Positions 8,442-18,460 of a DNA stretch of 64,000 nt are shown here, one piece after another. The position numbers were made by a program, and so were the translations under genes. The notes under the pieces were generated by a model that was not told the DNA's origin, did no database searches, and saw only the letters and a program-made list of their open reading frames with translations. Each line of letters begins with the position of its first letter. Positions within the stretch are counted from its first letter, which is position 1. The stretch spans positions 62,001 to 126,000 of the forward strand of contig NZ_CP020810.1 of NCBI RefSeq assembly GCF_002157835.1, written 5' to 3'. This DNA is from Mycobacterium dioxanotrophicus. GTDB taxonomy: Bacteria > Actinomycetota > Actinomycetes > Mycobacteriales > Mycobacteriaceae.

Positions 8442-10328
8442 TTAGGTGGGTGGTTGAGCCTGCCGCCGGTCCTGGGACTCGCGCAGCCAGTCGGCCGCCC
8501 GCGCGCGGTTGGTCCGCATCTCTGGAGGTAGCGCCTGCTGATGCCCGTAGTGCACGTCCTCTGCTGTGAGCAGAGTCAGCGTGTCCTCGTCGAGGTCGGT
8601 GCCCAGATCGGGGTCGGACAGGTCGGCACCACTCAATCCCAGCGAGCTCACGATCCGGCTGTTGCGGTTCACCTGCGCCTTCTCCACCATGGTGCGCACG
8701 AAACGCCCGTTGCCTAGGCCGTCGATGACACGGATGACATCGCCTTCGCTGCTGGTGATGTGGGAGTTGTAATACTGCGCGAAACTCTCCCGCAGCGACA
8801 GCAGCGCGCCCGGTGCGAAGGTGTCACCGTCCTTGGCGGCCAGACCTTCCATGATCGCTATCAACTGATCCGGGTTGTATGAGGCGTATTCGATGAGGGT
8901 GGCGAAACGCGATCGCAGTCCGTCGTTGGCGGCCAACACGCGCTGACTGGCCATCGGATAACCGGCGGCGATGACGACCATCTCGTCTCGGTGGTTCTCC
9001 ATGAACGGGACCAGGGTGCTGATGATGGCCTGCCCGTAGGGGTCACCCGACCCGTACCCGGTGTGGATGAGGTCGCCGAACTCGTCGATGAACACCGTGG
9101 CGCCCAAACCTTCCTTGAGCTGATCGCGGGTGTTGTTCTCGGTGTCACCGACATGACGGCCGACCAGTTTGTCTCGGCGGGTTTCGTAGACGTCGGGCCG
9201 GCGCAGCAGCCCCAGACCGCAGAAGATACGGGCAACCGCCCGGGCTGAGGCCGTCTTGCCGACTCCAGGGGGACCCATCATCAGCAGATGCCGTGATACC
9301 GGCGACGTCGGCAACCCTTTGCGCTGCCGCAGGACTCGCGCGATCGAGTCGTTTCGCAGTTCGGTGATCCGCGCTTTGACCTCATCGAGGCCGACCATCG
9401 CCGCCAACTCCGCTTCGGCCTCAGCCAGCAGCGTCTGCGCTGAGCGGGCCGACTCCGCAGCGGCCCGCTGCTCGGCGCTGGTCTCGGTGGAAGGGTCCCA
9501 GCGATCCGTGCGCGTCTCGATCGTTTGTGGATCCGTGATCTGCAGTCCGAAGGTCGGATCCGACAGCGCGGTCTGGGCACGCTCGAAACCGGGCCACTGC
9601 ACGCGGATGTTGGTGAGGACCGTCCGGGCCTCCTCAGGCTCGCCCTGGTGGCGCAGCACCAGCGCCCGACAAAACAGCGCGTCGCGGGTCAGCTCGTCGC
9701 TGGCCTGCTGGGCGCTGGGCTTCCACCCTGACGTGGTGTCGTCGGCGGGAGGGTTGATCACCAGTTCGACGGCTGCCAACGCTCGATCGCTGAGCCCCAA
9801 AGACGCTGCCGCCCAAGCCTCCTGCAGGCTCGCGGCCCTGCGCAGATGCGGTTCGCCATGCCACTGGCGGCAGTTGCTCACCGCGACCAGCACATCAGGC
9901 CAGCGTTTGGTGGCCGTGGCCAGAACCGACCGCACATAGCCCACCGAAGGAGTCGCCGGCAGCTCGGCCATGGCGTCGTCGGCGCCCTGCCAGTTCTGCT
10001 CGCGAATCAAGGCCGCAGCGTAGGCCAGCCGTGCAGTGGTGGTGTCGACAATCGGCATGCGCACATAATCGATGTCGAAGTGGGCTCCCAGATCGGCGGG
10101 CCGGTGCTGAATCCGCAGCAGACCCTCGCCGAGCCGGTCAGCGTGGCTGGCCAGCCGCTCTAGCACCTGCATGGAGCGCTCCCCTGTCGCATACCGGCCC
10201 AACCAGGCGTCGGCCAGTTCCGGGTTGTCCCCGGTGGCCAGGACGAACACCTGCGCCGCTTTATCCGGAGAACTGTGCAGCACCTTCATCGCGGCACGAA
10301 GCGCCTGCAGTGAACGGTCATCGATCAC
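8442..10328 (-). CDS. eccA: ESX type VII secretion AAA+ ATPase EccA
   Basis: This 628-residue protein has an N-terminal alpha-helical TPR-like half and a C-terminal CbxX/CfqX-type AAA+ domain with Walker A MGPPGVGKTASA near residue 350 and Walker B TVFIDEFGDLI. EccA is the cytosolic chaperone-like ATPase that works with EspG on PE/PPE and Esp substrates. The ATG overlaps the eccE stop by 4 bases (ATGA). It is the last gene of the ESX run; about 40 bp later comes a new promoter-like element for the VirD4 unit. Length matches chromosomal EccA proteins. Confidence 0.92.
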   Translation of the reverse strand: MIDDRSLQALRAAMKVLHSSPDKAAQVFVLATGDNPELADAWLGRYATGERSMQVLERLASHADRLGEGLLRIQHRPADLGAHFDIDYVRMPIVDTTTARLAYAAALIREQNWQGADDAMAELPATPSVGYVRSVLATATKRWPDVLVAVSNCRQWHGEPHLRRAASLQEAWAAASLGLSDRALAAVELVINPPADDTTSGWKPSAQQASDELTRDALFCRALVLRHQGEPEEARTVLTNIRVQWPGFERAQTALSDPTFGLQITDPQTIETRTDRWDPSTETSAEQRAAAESARSAQTLLAEAEAELAAMVGLDEVKARITELRNDSIARVLRQRKGLPTSPVSRHLLMMGPPGVGKTASARAVARIFCGLGLLRRPDVYETRRDKLVGRHVGDTENNTRDQLKEGLGATVFIDEFGDLIHTGYGSGDPYGQAIISTLVPFMENHRDEMVVIAAGYPMASQRVLAANDGLRSRFATLIEYASYNPDQLIAIMEGLAAKDGDTFAPGALLSLRESFAQYYNSHITSSEGDVIRVIDGLGNGRFVRTMVEKAQVNRNSRIVSSLGLSGADLSDPDLGTDLDEDTLTLLTAEDVHYGHQQALPPEMRTNRARAADWLRESQDRRQAQPPT

Positions 10329-11971
10329 GGTTGCAGCGCTCCCGTCCGCAGATGGGTCAGGAACTGCGCTTCATTGCGGGGCCGCATCACCGACAACCGC
10401 ACCCCACGCACCGCCGGGGTGCCGATCACCAGTTCATCCGGGGATTCCTGCACGATCGTCACATCGGCGTCGGAGTCCACCGATCCCACGGTCACTAGAC
10501 TGCGCCCCCGCTCACCGACACCACCGGCTAGCCCCTCGCCGTCGGCCACGATGACCGTCGGTTGCCGCACCGGGTCACGATCACCGGCCAGGCTGATCCG
10601 ATAATCGCTGTCGCACAACGGTCGCCACACATCGGGACGATCACTGTGAATCAGGATCACCGCCCCGGCGGCACTGGTCCGCAGCAGCAGCGGGATCACG
10701 ACCGGCAGGTCAGCGCTGATTGAAACCCGTGTGGCCCGAAGCGGATCGGTCAGCGGCATCAGGAACGGGACCCCGGTGACGGTCATGCCGAACATCGGCC
10801 CCGACGGACCTACCGGAATCTTCAGGTCGGAGCCGTCGCCCAGCAGACGTGGCGACATCTCCAGGTGCAAAGCCCTGTCCCCCAACGGTAACGATGCCAG
10901 CAGGGAGTCGAAGGCCTGACCGGAGACCGGCTGCAGCGCCAGCAGTGGAGGGTGGGTCAACGGGGCGTCGGTGTGGAACCGCACCAGGCCGGCGACGCGG
11001 GAGCCGCCCGCGCAATCACCGAACAGCCTCACTGTGGTGACGGTGCGGTGTGCCCGCACCGTCCACAGGTCGTTGAGCATCTTGGTGCTCAGGTCGCGAC
11101 CGGCGATGCGGTAGGTGGTCACGTAGTCGGCGTCGGCGTCCAGGTTCGACCAATTCTCCTGCACCCGATCCAGATCGGTGTCGTTGAGCAGAGCGGCGAT
11201 GGCTGCGCCCATCTGGGGCGCGGTGCAGGTCACTGCCCGGCAGCCCGCCCGCAGCACCGCTTGGCGCACCCGTTCGGTGGCCGCCGCGGCGGCCGCGGCG
11301 GCATCACCGCGATACAGCATCGCCGCCAGACATGCCTGCGGACACAGCCGCAACACCAGCCAGGAGCGGCGGTCGCCGACAGCGGCGCGGTCGCCGACGA
11401 TCTCGGCGTACTTCGGGGTGTAGCTGCCGTCGGCGGCCACCCGGCTGCCCACCTGCACCACGTCCACCGAGTGCAGCTCCAGACCAGCGAACTGGCTCAG
11501 CCGCGACTCAATCGCCTCCAACGGGATCGTGTTGATGGTCTCTGCTCCCGTCGGCACCAGCACCGTGGGCGAGAACGCGCGACCGTGCAGCGCGATCATC
11601 GTGACTGCGTACTGGCCGTCCCAGATCATCCCCACCGGCCCCGCACCGGGCATGTCCACGGTGAACGGTTCGGGGATACGGGTGCGGGCCCGGCGGGCAC
11701 TTCCGCGGTGCCGGAAGTACACAAACCGCGCCCACCGCGCCAGCCAGCCGGCCGCCGTCGCACCGTTGTAGCTGACGGTCACCACCATCAGCACCACACC
11801 CAGGACCAGCGGAATGAGCCACCACGGCACCGGTGAGGCCGCCACCAGAATCGCCGCGGCGATCAGTTCGGCGATCACCACCAGCTTCAACCGCAAATCC
11901 AGCCGCCAGCGTCGAATCTGCTCACCGAATCCTGCGTGTGGGCCAGGGATTTGCTCATCGAGCACGGTCAC
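10325..11971 (-). CDS. eccE: ESX membrane complex component EccE
   Basis: A 548-residue protein with two adjacent N-terminal transmembrane helices (roughly residues 33-70) followed by a large soluble region. This is the layout of EccE, which sits at the periphery of the ESX inner-membrane complex with EccB, EccC and EccD. It lies between mycP (10 bp gap) and eccA (4-bp overlap), the conserved eccD-mycP-eccE-eccA order. Motif content in EccE is weak, so the call depends on topology, size and position. Confidence 0.88.
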   Translation of the reverse strand: MTVLDEQIPGPHAGFGEQIRRWRLDLRLKLVVIAELIAAAILVAASPVPWWLIPLVLGVVLMVVTVSYNGATAAGWLARWARFVYFRHRGSARRARTRIPEPFTVDMPGAGPVGMIWDGQYAVTMIALHGRAFSPTVLVPTGAETINTIPLEAIESRLSQFAGLELHSVDVVQVGSRVAADGSYTPKYAEIVGDRAAVGDRRSWLVLRLCPQACLAAMLYRGDAAAAAAAATERVRQAVLRAGCRAVTCTAPQMGAAIAALLNDTDLDRVQENWSNLDADADYVTTYRIAGRDLSTKMLNDLWTVRAHRTVTTVRLFGDCAGGSRVAGLVRFHTDAPLTHPPLLALQPVSGQAFDSLLASLPLGDRALHLEMSPRLLGDGSDLKIPVGPSGPMFGMTVTGVPFLMPLTDPLRATRVSISADLPVVIPLLLRTSAAGAVILIHSDRPDVWRPLCDSDYRISLAGDRDPVRQPTVIVADGEGLAGGVGERGRSLVTVGSVDSDADVTIVQESPDELVIGTPAVRGVRLSVMRPRNEAQFLTHLRTGALQP

Positions 11972-11981
11972 GGTCGCCCCC

Positions 11982-13404
11982 CTACTGTCCTCGTCGCGAT
12001 TTCGACATCGACGTCACCAGCAGCACCACGCCAAGCACCAGCAGCAGCGTGGTGCTTCCCGCCACCGCGAGGATCATCGGCCGATGATCCGCCGGTGGGG
12101 GTGGCGCCGGAGGCCCCAGCGGTCGTGTCAGGTTCTCCCGAGGTGCCGGGATTTCGGGTACATCGAAGTTCAGCGCAGCCAGCGGGTCGATCACCCCGTA
12201 GCCGACTCTGTTGTCCACCACCGCGGCCGGGGAGTGTGCGGTCTGCTTGATCCGGTTGATCACCTGTGCGGCAGGCAGATCGGGATACTTGGCGCGGATC
12301 AGCGCCGCCAGTCCCGACACATACGCGGTAGCGAAGCTTGTGCCGCTCATCGGCTTCAGCTCCGAGGTCTGCGGATCGACGGTGGCGTTGATGATGCCCC
12401 CGGCGGGGTTGACCCCCTCCACGAACAGACCCGGAGCACCCACCCCGACCCACGGCCCAGCCAAGCTGATGTCGGCTCCCTCGCTGGTCTGCGCGGGCTG
12501 ACCCCGGTCATCGGTCGCACTCACCGACAGCACATAATTGGAGAACCACGACGGCGTGCTGATCGTCACGACCCCACCCCAGTTGCGGGGATCATCCACA
12601 TTGGTGGCGTCGATGTTCGGGTTCTGGGAACACCCTGTGCCCATGGGCATTCCGGCGCTGGCGGCATTGGCGTTTCCGGCCGCGGCCACCAGCACGACAT
12701 CCTTTTCCATCGCCGCATACCGCACCGCGGCCCCCAGCGTGGTCTGGTCGACCGGCTTGGTCACCGGCACACACGACACGATGGACATGTTGATCACCCG
12801 GGCACCGAGGTTGGCGAGGTGCACGATCGCGCGTGCCAGCGTGCTCACCGTGCCCGCTCGTGCGTCATCGTCGTTGCCGCCGCGTTCGCGCACGAACATG
12901 CCCGAGGACTGGCGGACCGAGATGATCTCGGCATCCGGCGCGACCCCGACTAGGCCGTCGCCCTCGGCCGGGCTGGCGCCGATGATGCTGGCGACCACGC
13001 TGCCGTGGGTGTCGCAGTCCGACAGCCCGTCACCGCCCATCACGTAGTCGCCGCCGCCGCGCAGGTGGGGTAGACGCGGAGAGGGCCACACGCCTGTGTC
13101 GATCACCCCGACCGTCACGCCGGCCCCACGCCCGGCCGACTTCCACAGCTCCGGCAGATTCATGAACGTCTGCGCTGCCGGCGGCACGGCCACATCGGTG
13201 CCCGGCATCAGCGCGTTGGCGGGGCATTCGTAGCGTTGCTTCATCGGCTCGTCCGGGCCGGGTTCGCCATCGGCAGGAACAGCGGTCGGATCGATCGCCG
13301 GAGGTGTGATCGCCGTGGCGGTGGCCGACGGCCACATCAGCGCAAGCATCGCGGCCGTTCCCGCGACCGCCAGACGACGCCCGATCCCCACGAAGCTAGC
13401 CATC
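11982..13404 (-). CDS. mycP: mycosin subtilisin-like serine protease MycP
   Basis: The chosen ATG 13404 overlaps the eccD stop (TGATG) and gives 474 residues beginning with a signal peptide (MASFVGIGRRLAVAG). The catalytic triad is visible: Asp in VIDTGVWPS, His in CDTHGSVVAS and Ser in MSGTSFATAY, with the oxyanion Asn in VAAAGNANA. A Pro-rich linker and a C-terminal transmembrane helix followed by a basic tail complete the mycosin layout. Mycosins are anchored outside the inner membrane, cap the ESX complex and are required for secretion. The ORF is open upstream to 13442 but those residues lie inside eccD. Confidence 0.93.
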
Positions 13405-14938
13405 ACATGTTCCTTGCCAGGGCCAGCAGGTTCAGCAGCCATACCGCGACCGGGGGGACCGCCACGATCAGCAGGTATTCACACCATTCCACGATTTTGC
13501 GGAACACCGGGGAGAACACCTTCGCCGGCACAACCGCAGCGGCCCCCATTCCGGCGATGCCCAGCGCAATGATCACCGCTGCCGCCGCGTAGGCCGCCAC
13601 CGGGCTGGGCCAGGTCAGCGCGTACTTCACGGTCGTGACCATGACCATCAGCACCGAAGCCGCCACCACGGTGATCGCCTGACCCCGGGCGGCGAACGCC
13701 CTGCCGCGCAACAGCAGCACTGCTGCCAGCAGCCCGATGAACACCGTCGCCAGCCACCAGCGGCCCTGCCCCGGTTCCACGACGAACACCGAGGCGCCCA
13801 CGAAGAAGATCGCCACCGCGATCAGCAACGCACTCAAGTAGACGTTGGCCGCCTCGGCTCCCCGGCGCAGGTCCTCCACACTGGGTGTGCCCTGGTGCTC
13901 GGCGGCCACCAGCGCCTCTTTGGCGATGGCGTCGGCGTTATCAAAAGTGTCCTTGCCAGTGACTGTGGGAAACGGCGGCACCGGGATACCGGCCATGCGG
14001 GCAGCGATCTTCGGCGCACCGGTCAGCACGAACAAGGCCAGCACCATCACCACTACCGACAGGTTCTGCAACGTCGCCCCGGTCAGCGCATGGACGACGG
14101 CCAGCGCCGCCAGGCCGATGCCGACGATGACGATGGTTGCCATCAGAGCGCGCGGGGCTGGACTGAGCCTCCACAACAGCGCAGCCAAGACCACCGCCAC
14201 CATCACCGCGAAGGTGAGGTGCCAGGGTCCGACGCTTCCCGGAGCAGCCATGAACGCCGCCGCCGGGCAGGCGATCAACGCCCCCGGAAGCCATAACGCG
14301 TTGGCGGTCACCGAGTCTCGCTGCTGCCTCCACACCAGTGCCCCACCGATGATCAGCAGCAGTCCCAGTCCCGCAGCGCCGGCGGTCGGGATCAGGTTCC
14401 ACTCCTGGCCTGCGCCACGGTTACGCGACCACGCCAGCATCAGCAGCCCCGTGGTCACCGCCACTGCAACAGCCACGATGATCCCGGCCACCAGCCGGGC
14501 CGTGGCAGCAGTCACCACAGGGGTGCGGGCCTTGTTCAGCACCGCCACCGCCGACGACGGGGACTCGATCACCGGTGTGAATTCGACGTCGGCGTCGATC
14601 ACCTCCAGCACCAGCAGGTCGCCGTCGACCACCCCCTGCTGACCCAGTGTCTGTGTCCGGTCCAGCGGCCTTCCGTCGATGTGGGTCAGGTTGACCAGGC
14701 CCGGGCTGACCATGCCGTTCTCGTCGGGGCTGCGTAGCCCCTCTTCACCGCTGTCATCGGTCTGCAGTCGGCGCACCAGGGAGTCGACCACCGCCGCCAC
14801 CGGGGAGCTGGCCGGAAGCGTCACGTCGTGTTGGCGGCCTTCGAACAGCACCGCCACATTGACCTGCTCGGCCAGACGGACCTGACGCGCCGGGACCGCC
14901 CCCTGCGTGCTTCGCTCCGTCGCTGCCGTCATCGCCAC
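13403..14938 (-). CDS. eccD: ESX membrane channel protein EccD
   Basis: This 511-residue protein has an N-terminal ubiquitin-like domain (about residues 20-110) and then about eleven hydrophobic segments to the C-terminus, the defining EccD architecture. EccD forms the dimeric membrane vestibule of the ESX complex. Start could be GTG 14938 or ATG 14932; the latter gives an ATGA overlap with the end of espI. The downstream mycP start overlaps its stop, so eccD, mycP, eccE and eccA are one tightly coupled transcription unit. Confidence 0.92.
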   Translation of the reverse strand: MAMTAATERSTQGAVPARQVRLAEQVNVAVLFEGRQHDVTLPASSPVAAVVDSLVRRLQTDDSGEEGLRSPDENGMVSPGLVNLTHIDGRPLDRTQTLGQQGVVDGDLLVLEVIDADVEFTPVIESPSSAVAVLNKARTPVVTAATARLVAGIIVAVAVAVTTGLLMLAWSRNRGAGQEWNLIPTAGAAGLGLLLIIGGALVWRQQRDSVTANALWLPGALIACPAAAFMAAPGSVGPWHLTFAVMVAVVLAALLWRLSPAPRALMATIVIVGIGLAALAVVHALTGATLQNLSVVVMVLALFVLTGAPKIAARMAGIPVPPFPTVTGKDTFDNADAIAKEALVAAEHQGTPSVEDLRRGAEAANVYLSALLIAVAIFFVGASVFVVEPGQGRWWLATVFIGLLAAVLLLRGRAFAARGQAITVVAASVLMVMVTTVKYALTWPSPVAAYAAAAVIIALGIAGMGAAAVVPAKVFSPVFRKIVEWCEYLLIVAVPPVAVWLLNLLALARNM

Positions 14939-15779
14939 CCCTCACCTTGCTCGGGCCACTGCGGTCGATACCCCGGGTCTTTGTCAGCGGCCTTGACGAA
15001 CCCGTCGGCCACCGACGCCGCAGCCTCGATGAACGCACGCCGCGTCGCAGGTGCCAGACGGTTGAAATCAACGGCGGTGGCATCGCTGAGGTGTGGGTCG
15101 TAGGGGATGTCGTGCACCGCACGCACCACCCGCTCAAACCCCTCATGCAGATTGCGGACCGCCTTCGTCGGCGTGATCTTGTTGACGTTGCTGATCACCA
15201 TCACCGCCTCCCGCACCAGGCCCGGATAGCCGTGCGAGATCAGCCAATTCAAGGTCTGCTGGGCTGCCTCGGCGCCGTCGTAGCGGGTCGTCGAGGCCAC
15301 CACCACCGCATCGGCCATCGACAACACCGCCGCGGTGATGTCGTCGCGCATCTGATTGCCGCAGTCCAGCAGTGCCACCGGATACACGCGTGCCAACCGC
15401 TGCCAGGCCATCACCAACTCACGGCCGGTCAGCACCGCATCGCCGGGATCACCGGCGAGCACCTCCAGCCCTGACGAGGAGTCGATGCCCAGGTGGTGCC
15501 GAAAATCGCTGTAGGAATGAAGATTCGGATCGGCCAACAGCGTGCGCCACGTGCCCGTGCTCGGTTCGTTGATCCGCTTGGCCAGGTTGCCCGACGCCGG
15601 GTTGGCGTCAATGGCCACCACCTTGTCACTACGGTAATGGGCCAGCGCCGCACCGATTCCCAAAGTGGTTGTGGTCTTGGAGACCCCACCTTTTTGCTGC
15701 AGCACCGCAATGACGTAGGTGCCGCGAAGGTTGACCTTCAACCGGCGACGCAGATCATTCCACTCACGCTCATCGGCGC
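14929..15779 (-). pseudogene. espI: 3' part of espI (ParA/MinD-like ATPase domain), separated by IS copy 1
   Basis: This part encodes a MinD/ParA-like domain of about 270 residues with deviant Walker A KGGVSKTTTT (Ser where Gly is usual), a VVAIDANPASGNL switch and VALLDCGNQ. An internal start at 15741 could still give a free ATPase domain. The gene upstream of it is displaced by the IS21 element: joining 18461-19049 to 14929-15779 yields one 480-codon frame reading INLGPGADEREWNDLRRRLK across the junction. EspI is a cytosolic ESX-associated ATPase with a Pro-rich N-terminus; here it is broken, so the intact protein is probably absent. Confidence 0.85.
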
Positions 15780-15847
15780 TGATGGCGCTAAAGAAGACTG
15801 CCCAGAGATGCTAAGCGAAATTGCCCAGTTGGCTTGAGTGGCTAAGG

Positions 15848-16147
15848 TTAGCAGGTTCGTCGTTGCAGGGGAACGATTGTGCCGTCGCCGGGGGTGCTGG
15901 GGCGGGCAGCTTCTGGAGTGGTCAGCAAAGCGACGATGGTGATGGGTTCGCCGCAATGCGGGCAGGAACGGGTGGCGGCCGGCTGTGGGGCGGGTGGCCG
16001 GGCCTCGGTGACGGTGGCGGCGGTGTCGCTGTGTTTGCGTTGCTCCCAGGCGTGTTTGCGGCAGCGGTCTGAGCAGTAGATCTTGGTCGGTGTGGTGGCG
16101 GTGAATTCGGTCCAGCAGGCTTGGCAGGAACGGGTCTCAGCTGACAT
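15848..16147 (-). CDS. IS21-borne zinc-ribbon passenger/accessory protein (copy 1)
   Basis: A 99-residue ORF whose ATG overlaps the istB stop (ATGTCAGCTGA), so it is translationally coupled to istB. It has Cys pairs typical of two small zinc-binding modules: CQAC with YCSDRC near the N-terminus and CPHCGEP later, separated by a Pro/Ala linker. Standard IS21 elements carry only istA and istB. The phrase KIYCSDRCRKHAWEQRK resembles short zinc-finger proteins of actinobacteria. It may assist target choice or regulate transposition; unproven. It is intact and identical in both IS copies as far as read. Confidence 0.6.
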   Translation of the reverse strand: MSAETRSCQACWTEFTATTPTKIYCSDRCRKHAWEQRKHSDTAATVTEARPPAPQPAATRSCPHCGEPITIVALLTTPEAARPSTPGDGTIVPLQRRTC

Positions 16148-16923
16148 GGGCGGCGACCGCCTTACGCATCGTTTCGGCGGTGGCTTGGTGGTTGCGCAGC
16201 CGGTAGCTGGGTCCGTCGATACCGACCACGGTGGCGCGGTGCAGTAGCCTGTCCAACATGGCGGCTGCGACGGTGGCGTCTCCGAAAGCGGTTGCCCAGT
16301 CAGCGATCCCAACATTGGTTGTCAGAATCGTACTCGACTTCAGATACCGTTGGTTGATCACCTGGAACAACGCGGATGCCCATCGCCGGGCAGCGGAAGG
16401 TAGCCAAGTTCGTCAATCACCAACAGTTTCGGTCCGGCGAAGAACCGCATGCAGGTGTGCCAGCGGCCTTCCAGGGCGGCTTTGTGGCAGCGGGCCGCCA
16501 GGTCGGCGGCGGTGGTGAAATACACCCGGTGGCCGGCCTCGACCGCGCCGCGGGCCAACGCGACGGCCAGCATGGTCTTGCCGACCCGGGTGGGCCGACG
16601 AACAGCACGTTGGCCGCGTCGTCGAGGAAGCGCAGACTGGCCAGGTCGTTGATCAGTTTGGCGTCGACCCCGGGCTGGGCGGCGAAATCGAAATCGGCCA
16701 TGGTCCAGGGTTCGGGCAGACAGGCGAACCGCAACCGTGAGGTCAGCCGGCGGGCTTCGGTGGCGTTGACCTCGATCTCCAACAGCCGCTCCAAAGCGGC
16801 GGTCAGGGACAGGTTTTCGGCGCGGGCGGCATCGAGGATGCGGGGTAGCGCTTCGGCTGCGTCGCCGAGTTTCAGATAGGACAGATGTGCCCGGAGTTGT
16901 TGGTATCGGCGGGCTTCGCTCAT
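16137..16923 (-). pseudogene. istB: IS21 transposition helper ATPase IstB, frameshifted (copy 1)
   Basis: The pieces together show a DnaC-like AAA+ helper: N-terminal YQQLRAHLSYLKLGDAAEAL, Walker A region NVLFVGPPG, Walker B LLVIDELGYLPLPGD and a C-terminal INQRYLKSSTILTTNVGIADW segment. The frame breaks at a C-run near 16584 (one C fewer than copy 2) and again near 16376, where both copies have GGG while GGGG would restore the frame. IstB assembles on target DNA and activates IstA. The breaks are probably consensus errors in a repeat. Confidence 0.8.
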
Positions 16924-16948
16924 CTGTGGGACGGTTTTGCTCAAGGGG

Positions 16949-18309
16949 TTACTCCTGGTTCTGTTCGGTTGGATGGTGTTGGGGAACAACGGATAGCCGT
17001 GCTGCGGTCGCCGCATAGACGGCCAGATCGATCACTACCTTCTGGGCGGGATCGTTCGCCGGGGCACCACGCAGCCGCGCGGCCTCGGCAACGGCGGCCA
17101 CCGAGGGCGGTCGCCGGGTCTTATGAGTGCAAGGCCTGGCCGTCGAGAACCCCGATAGCACTGCCTGTTCGAGCGCGACGACGTGACCGGCATCGCGCAC
17201 CACCGCGCCGCTGCCGTCGACCGCGCGGCGGTGCGCGGCAACAACGGCTCCCGATGCCGTGGTCAATTGCACGGTGTCAGAGCCCAGGCGGTGGGTGACG
17301 GTCACCGTGGCCCGGCCAGCCCGGCGGCACCGAGTACTGATTGCCCGCCAGGACACCAACGCTTGTGGAGTGACGATGCGGTGTTCGGTCAACTCGGCCG
17401 GATACGAACCCGTCGGCAGTGACCGTAGTGGTTCGGCATCGGCCAGGGCGCCGACGGTGGTGGCCTGCCCGTCGCGGCGCCGGCGGCGCCCGTCGAGCTT
17501 CACGCACAGCCGGTCCAGCGACGCCTGGGCTTGCTCGATCGTGGTGTCGTCGGTGACGGTGCGCCACCAGCGTTGGGCGGCAGCGTGATTGGACTTCTCC
17601 ACCACACCCTTGCGGTTGCCCCGTCGTGGCGGGCACACATCGACGGCGACAGCGTAGTGTTTGGCCACCCCGGCGAACGCCGCGGTGATCCGGCCCGATT
17701 CGGGATGACATACCGTGGCCATCCGGTCGAACCGCCACCGCTGGGTGACCCCACCCAACCGGATGCTGACCGCCTCGATCGCTTCCACGACGTGCGCGAA
17801 GTCCTCGGCCGGGCCAGCGCCCCGCGCCAGCGGCTCGAATGGGCCAACGCCCCGACCAGCAGGTGGGCATGCCGGTCAGCCGCCCACGATGCTGGTGGAT
17901 CGGGCAGCTCGACCCAGTCCCACTGAGTCTCGACCCCGGGCGGATGATCGATGACCGCGACGTCGCGGCCCTTGACCGACTGACACGGCTCGCAATGCGG
18001 TCGCAGCCCCAGGTTTCGGATTGCCAGGGTCAGCGACGGATACGAGCCGGTAAAACCTAGCTCGACGAGTTCGTCGAACAGGGTTGAGGCCCACAGGTGC
18101 GGATCGTCAGCCAGGCGGATCCGGCAGTACTCGACGAACGGATCGATCACCAGCGGTTCAGAGCGTTGGCGTTGCCCGGGTACTCGTTCCCCAGCCAGAT
18201 AGGCCCGAACGGTTCGGCGATTGATCCCGAGATGGCGAGCGATCGCCGATATCGACCAACCCTGCTCCCGAAGCGCATGCGCTTCCACATCACCCTCCAG
18301 CGACAGCAA
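16949..18309 (-). pseudogene. istA: IS21 transposase IstA, frameshifted (copy 1)
   Basis: The N-terminus has a helix-turn-helix (SISAIARHLGINRRTVRAYLAGE), followed by a DDE integrase core whose recognisable stretches are VIDHPPGVETQWDWVE and RGNRKGVVEKSNHAAAQRWW, and a C-terminal beta-barrel region. Relative to copy 2 it lacks one base at four C4/G4 runs (about 17311, 17322, 17344 and 17811), which scatter the protein over three frames. Its C-terminal end (RPCTHKTRRPPSVAAVAEAA) is in frame here but broken in copy 2. Combining the two copies gives one full IstA of roughly 455 residues. Confidence 0.85.
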
Positions 18310-18460
18310 ACGACGGCCCTCCCATTCATCAGCGGAAACACAACTCCGCTGACGATGAGCAGAACCCCGACAAGCAGTCCGACGACACGCCGAACCACCG
18401 CTGCCAACTGGGCACTTTCAATTAGCGAGACTGAGCACTTTCACTTAGCGCCATCAGCGC

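Larger units (their letters stand above)
15780..18456 (-). mobile_element. IS21-family insertion sequence, copy 1 (inside espI)
   Basis: The element is 2677 bp, starts TGATGGCGCTAA and ends TTAGCGCCATCA (perfect 12-bp terminal inverted repeats with the TG...CA ends of IS21 elements), and is flanked by a 4-bp target duplication GCGC (15776-15779 and 18457-18460). It carries istA, istB and a small zinc-ribbon ORF, all on the minus strand. A second copy lies at 54721-57398. Compared with copy 2 it lacks one base at five C4/G4 positions. Confidence 0.93.

Noticed and set aside
15780..18456. Natural decay of the IS transposase genes
   Set aside because: All indels are C4/G4 losses and complement each other between copies, with no substitutions noticed; sequence error is more likely than decay.
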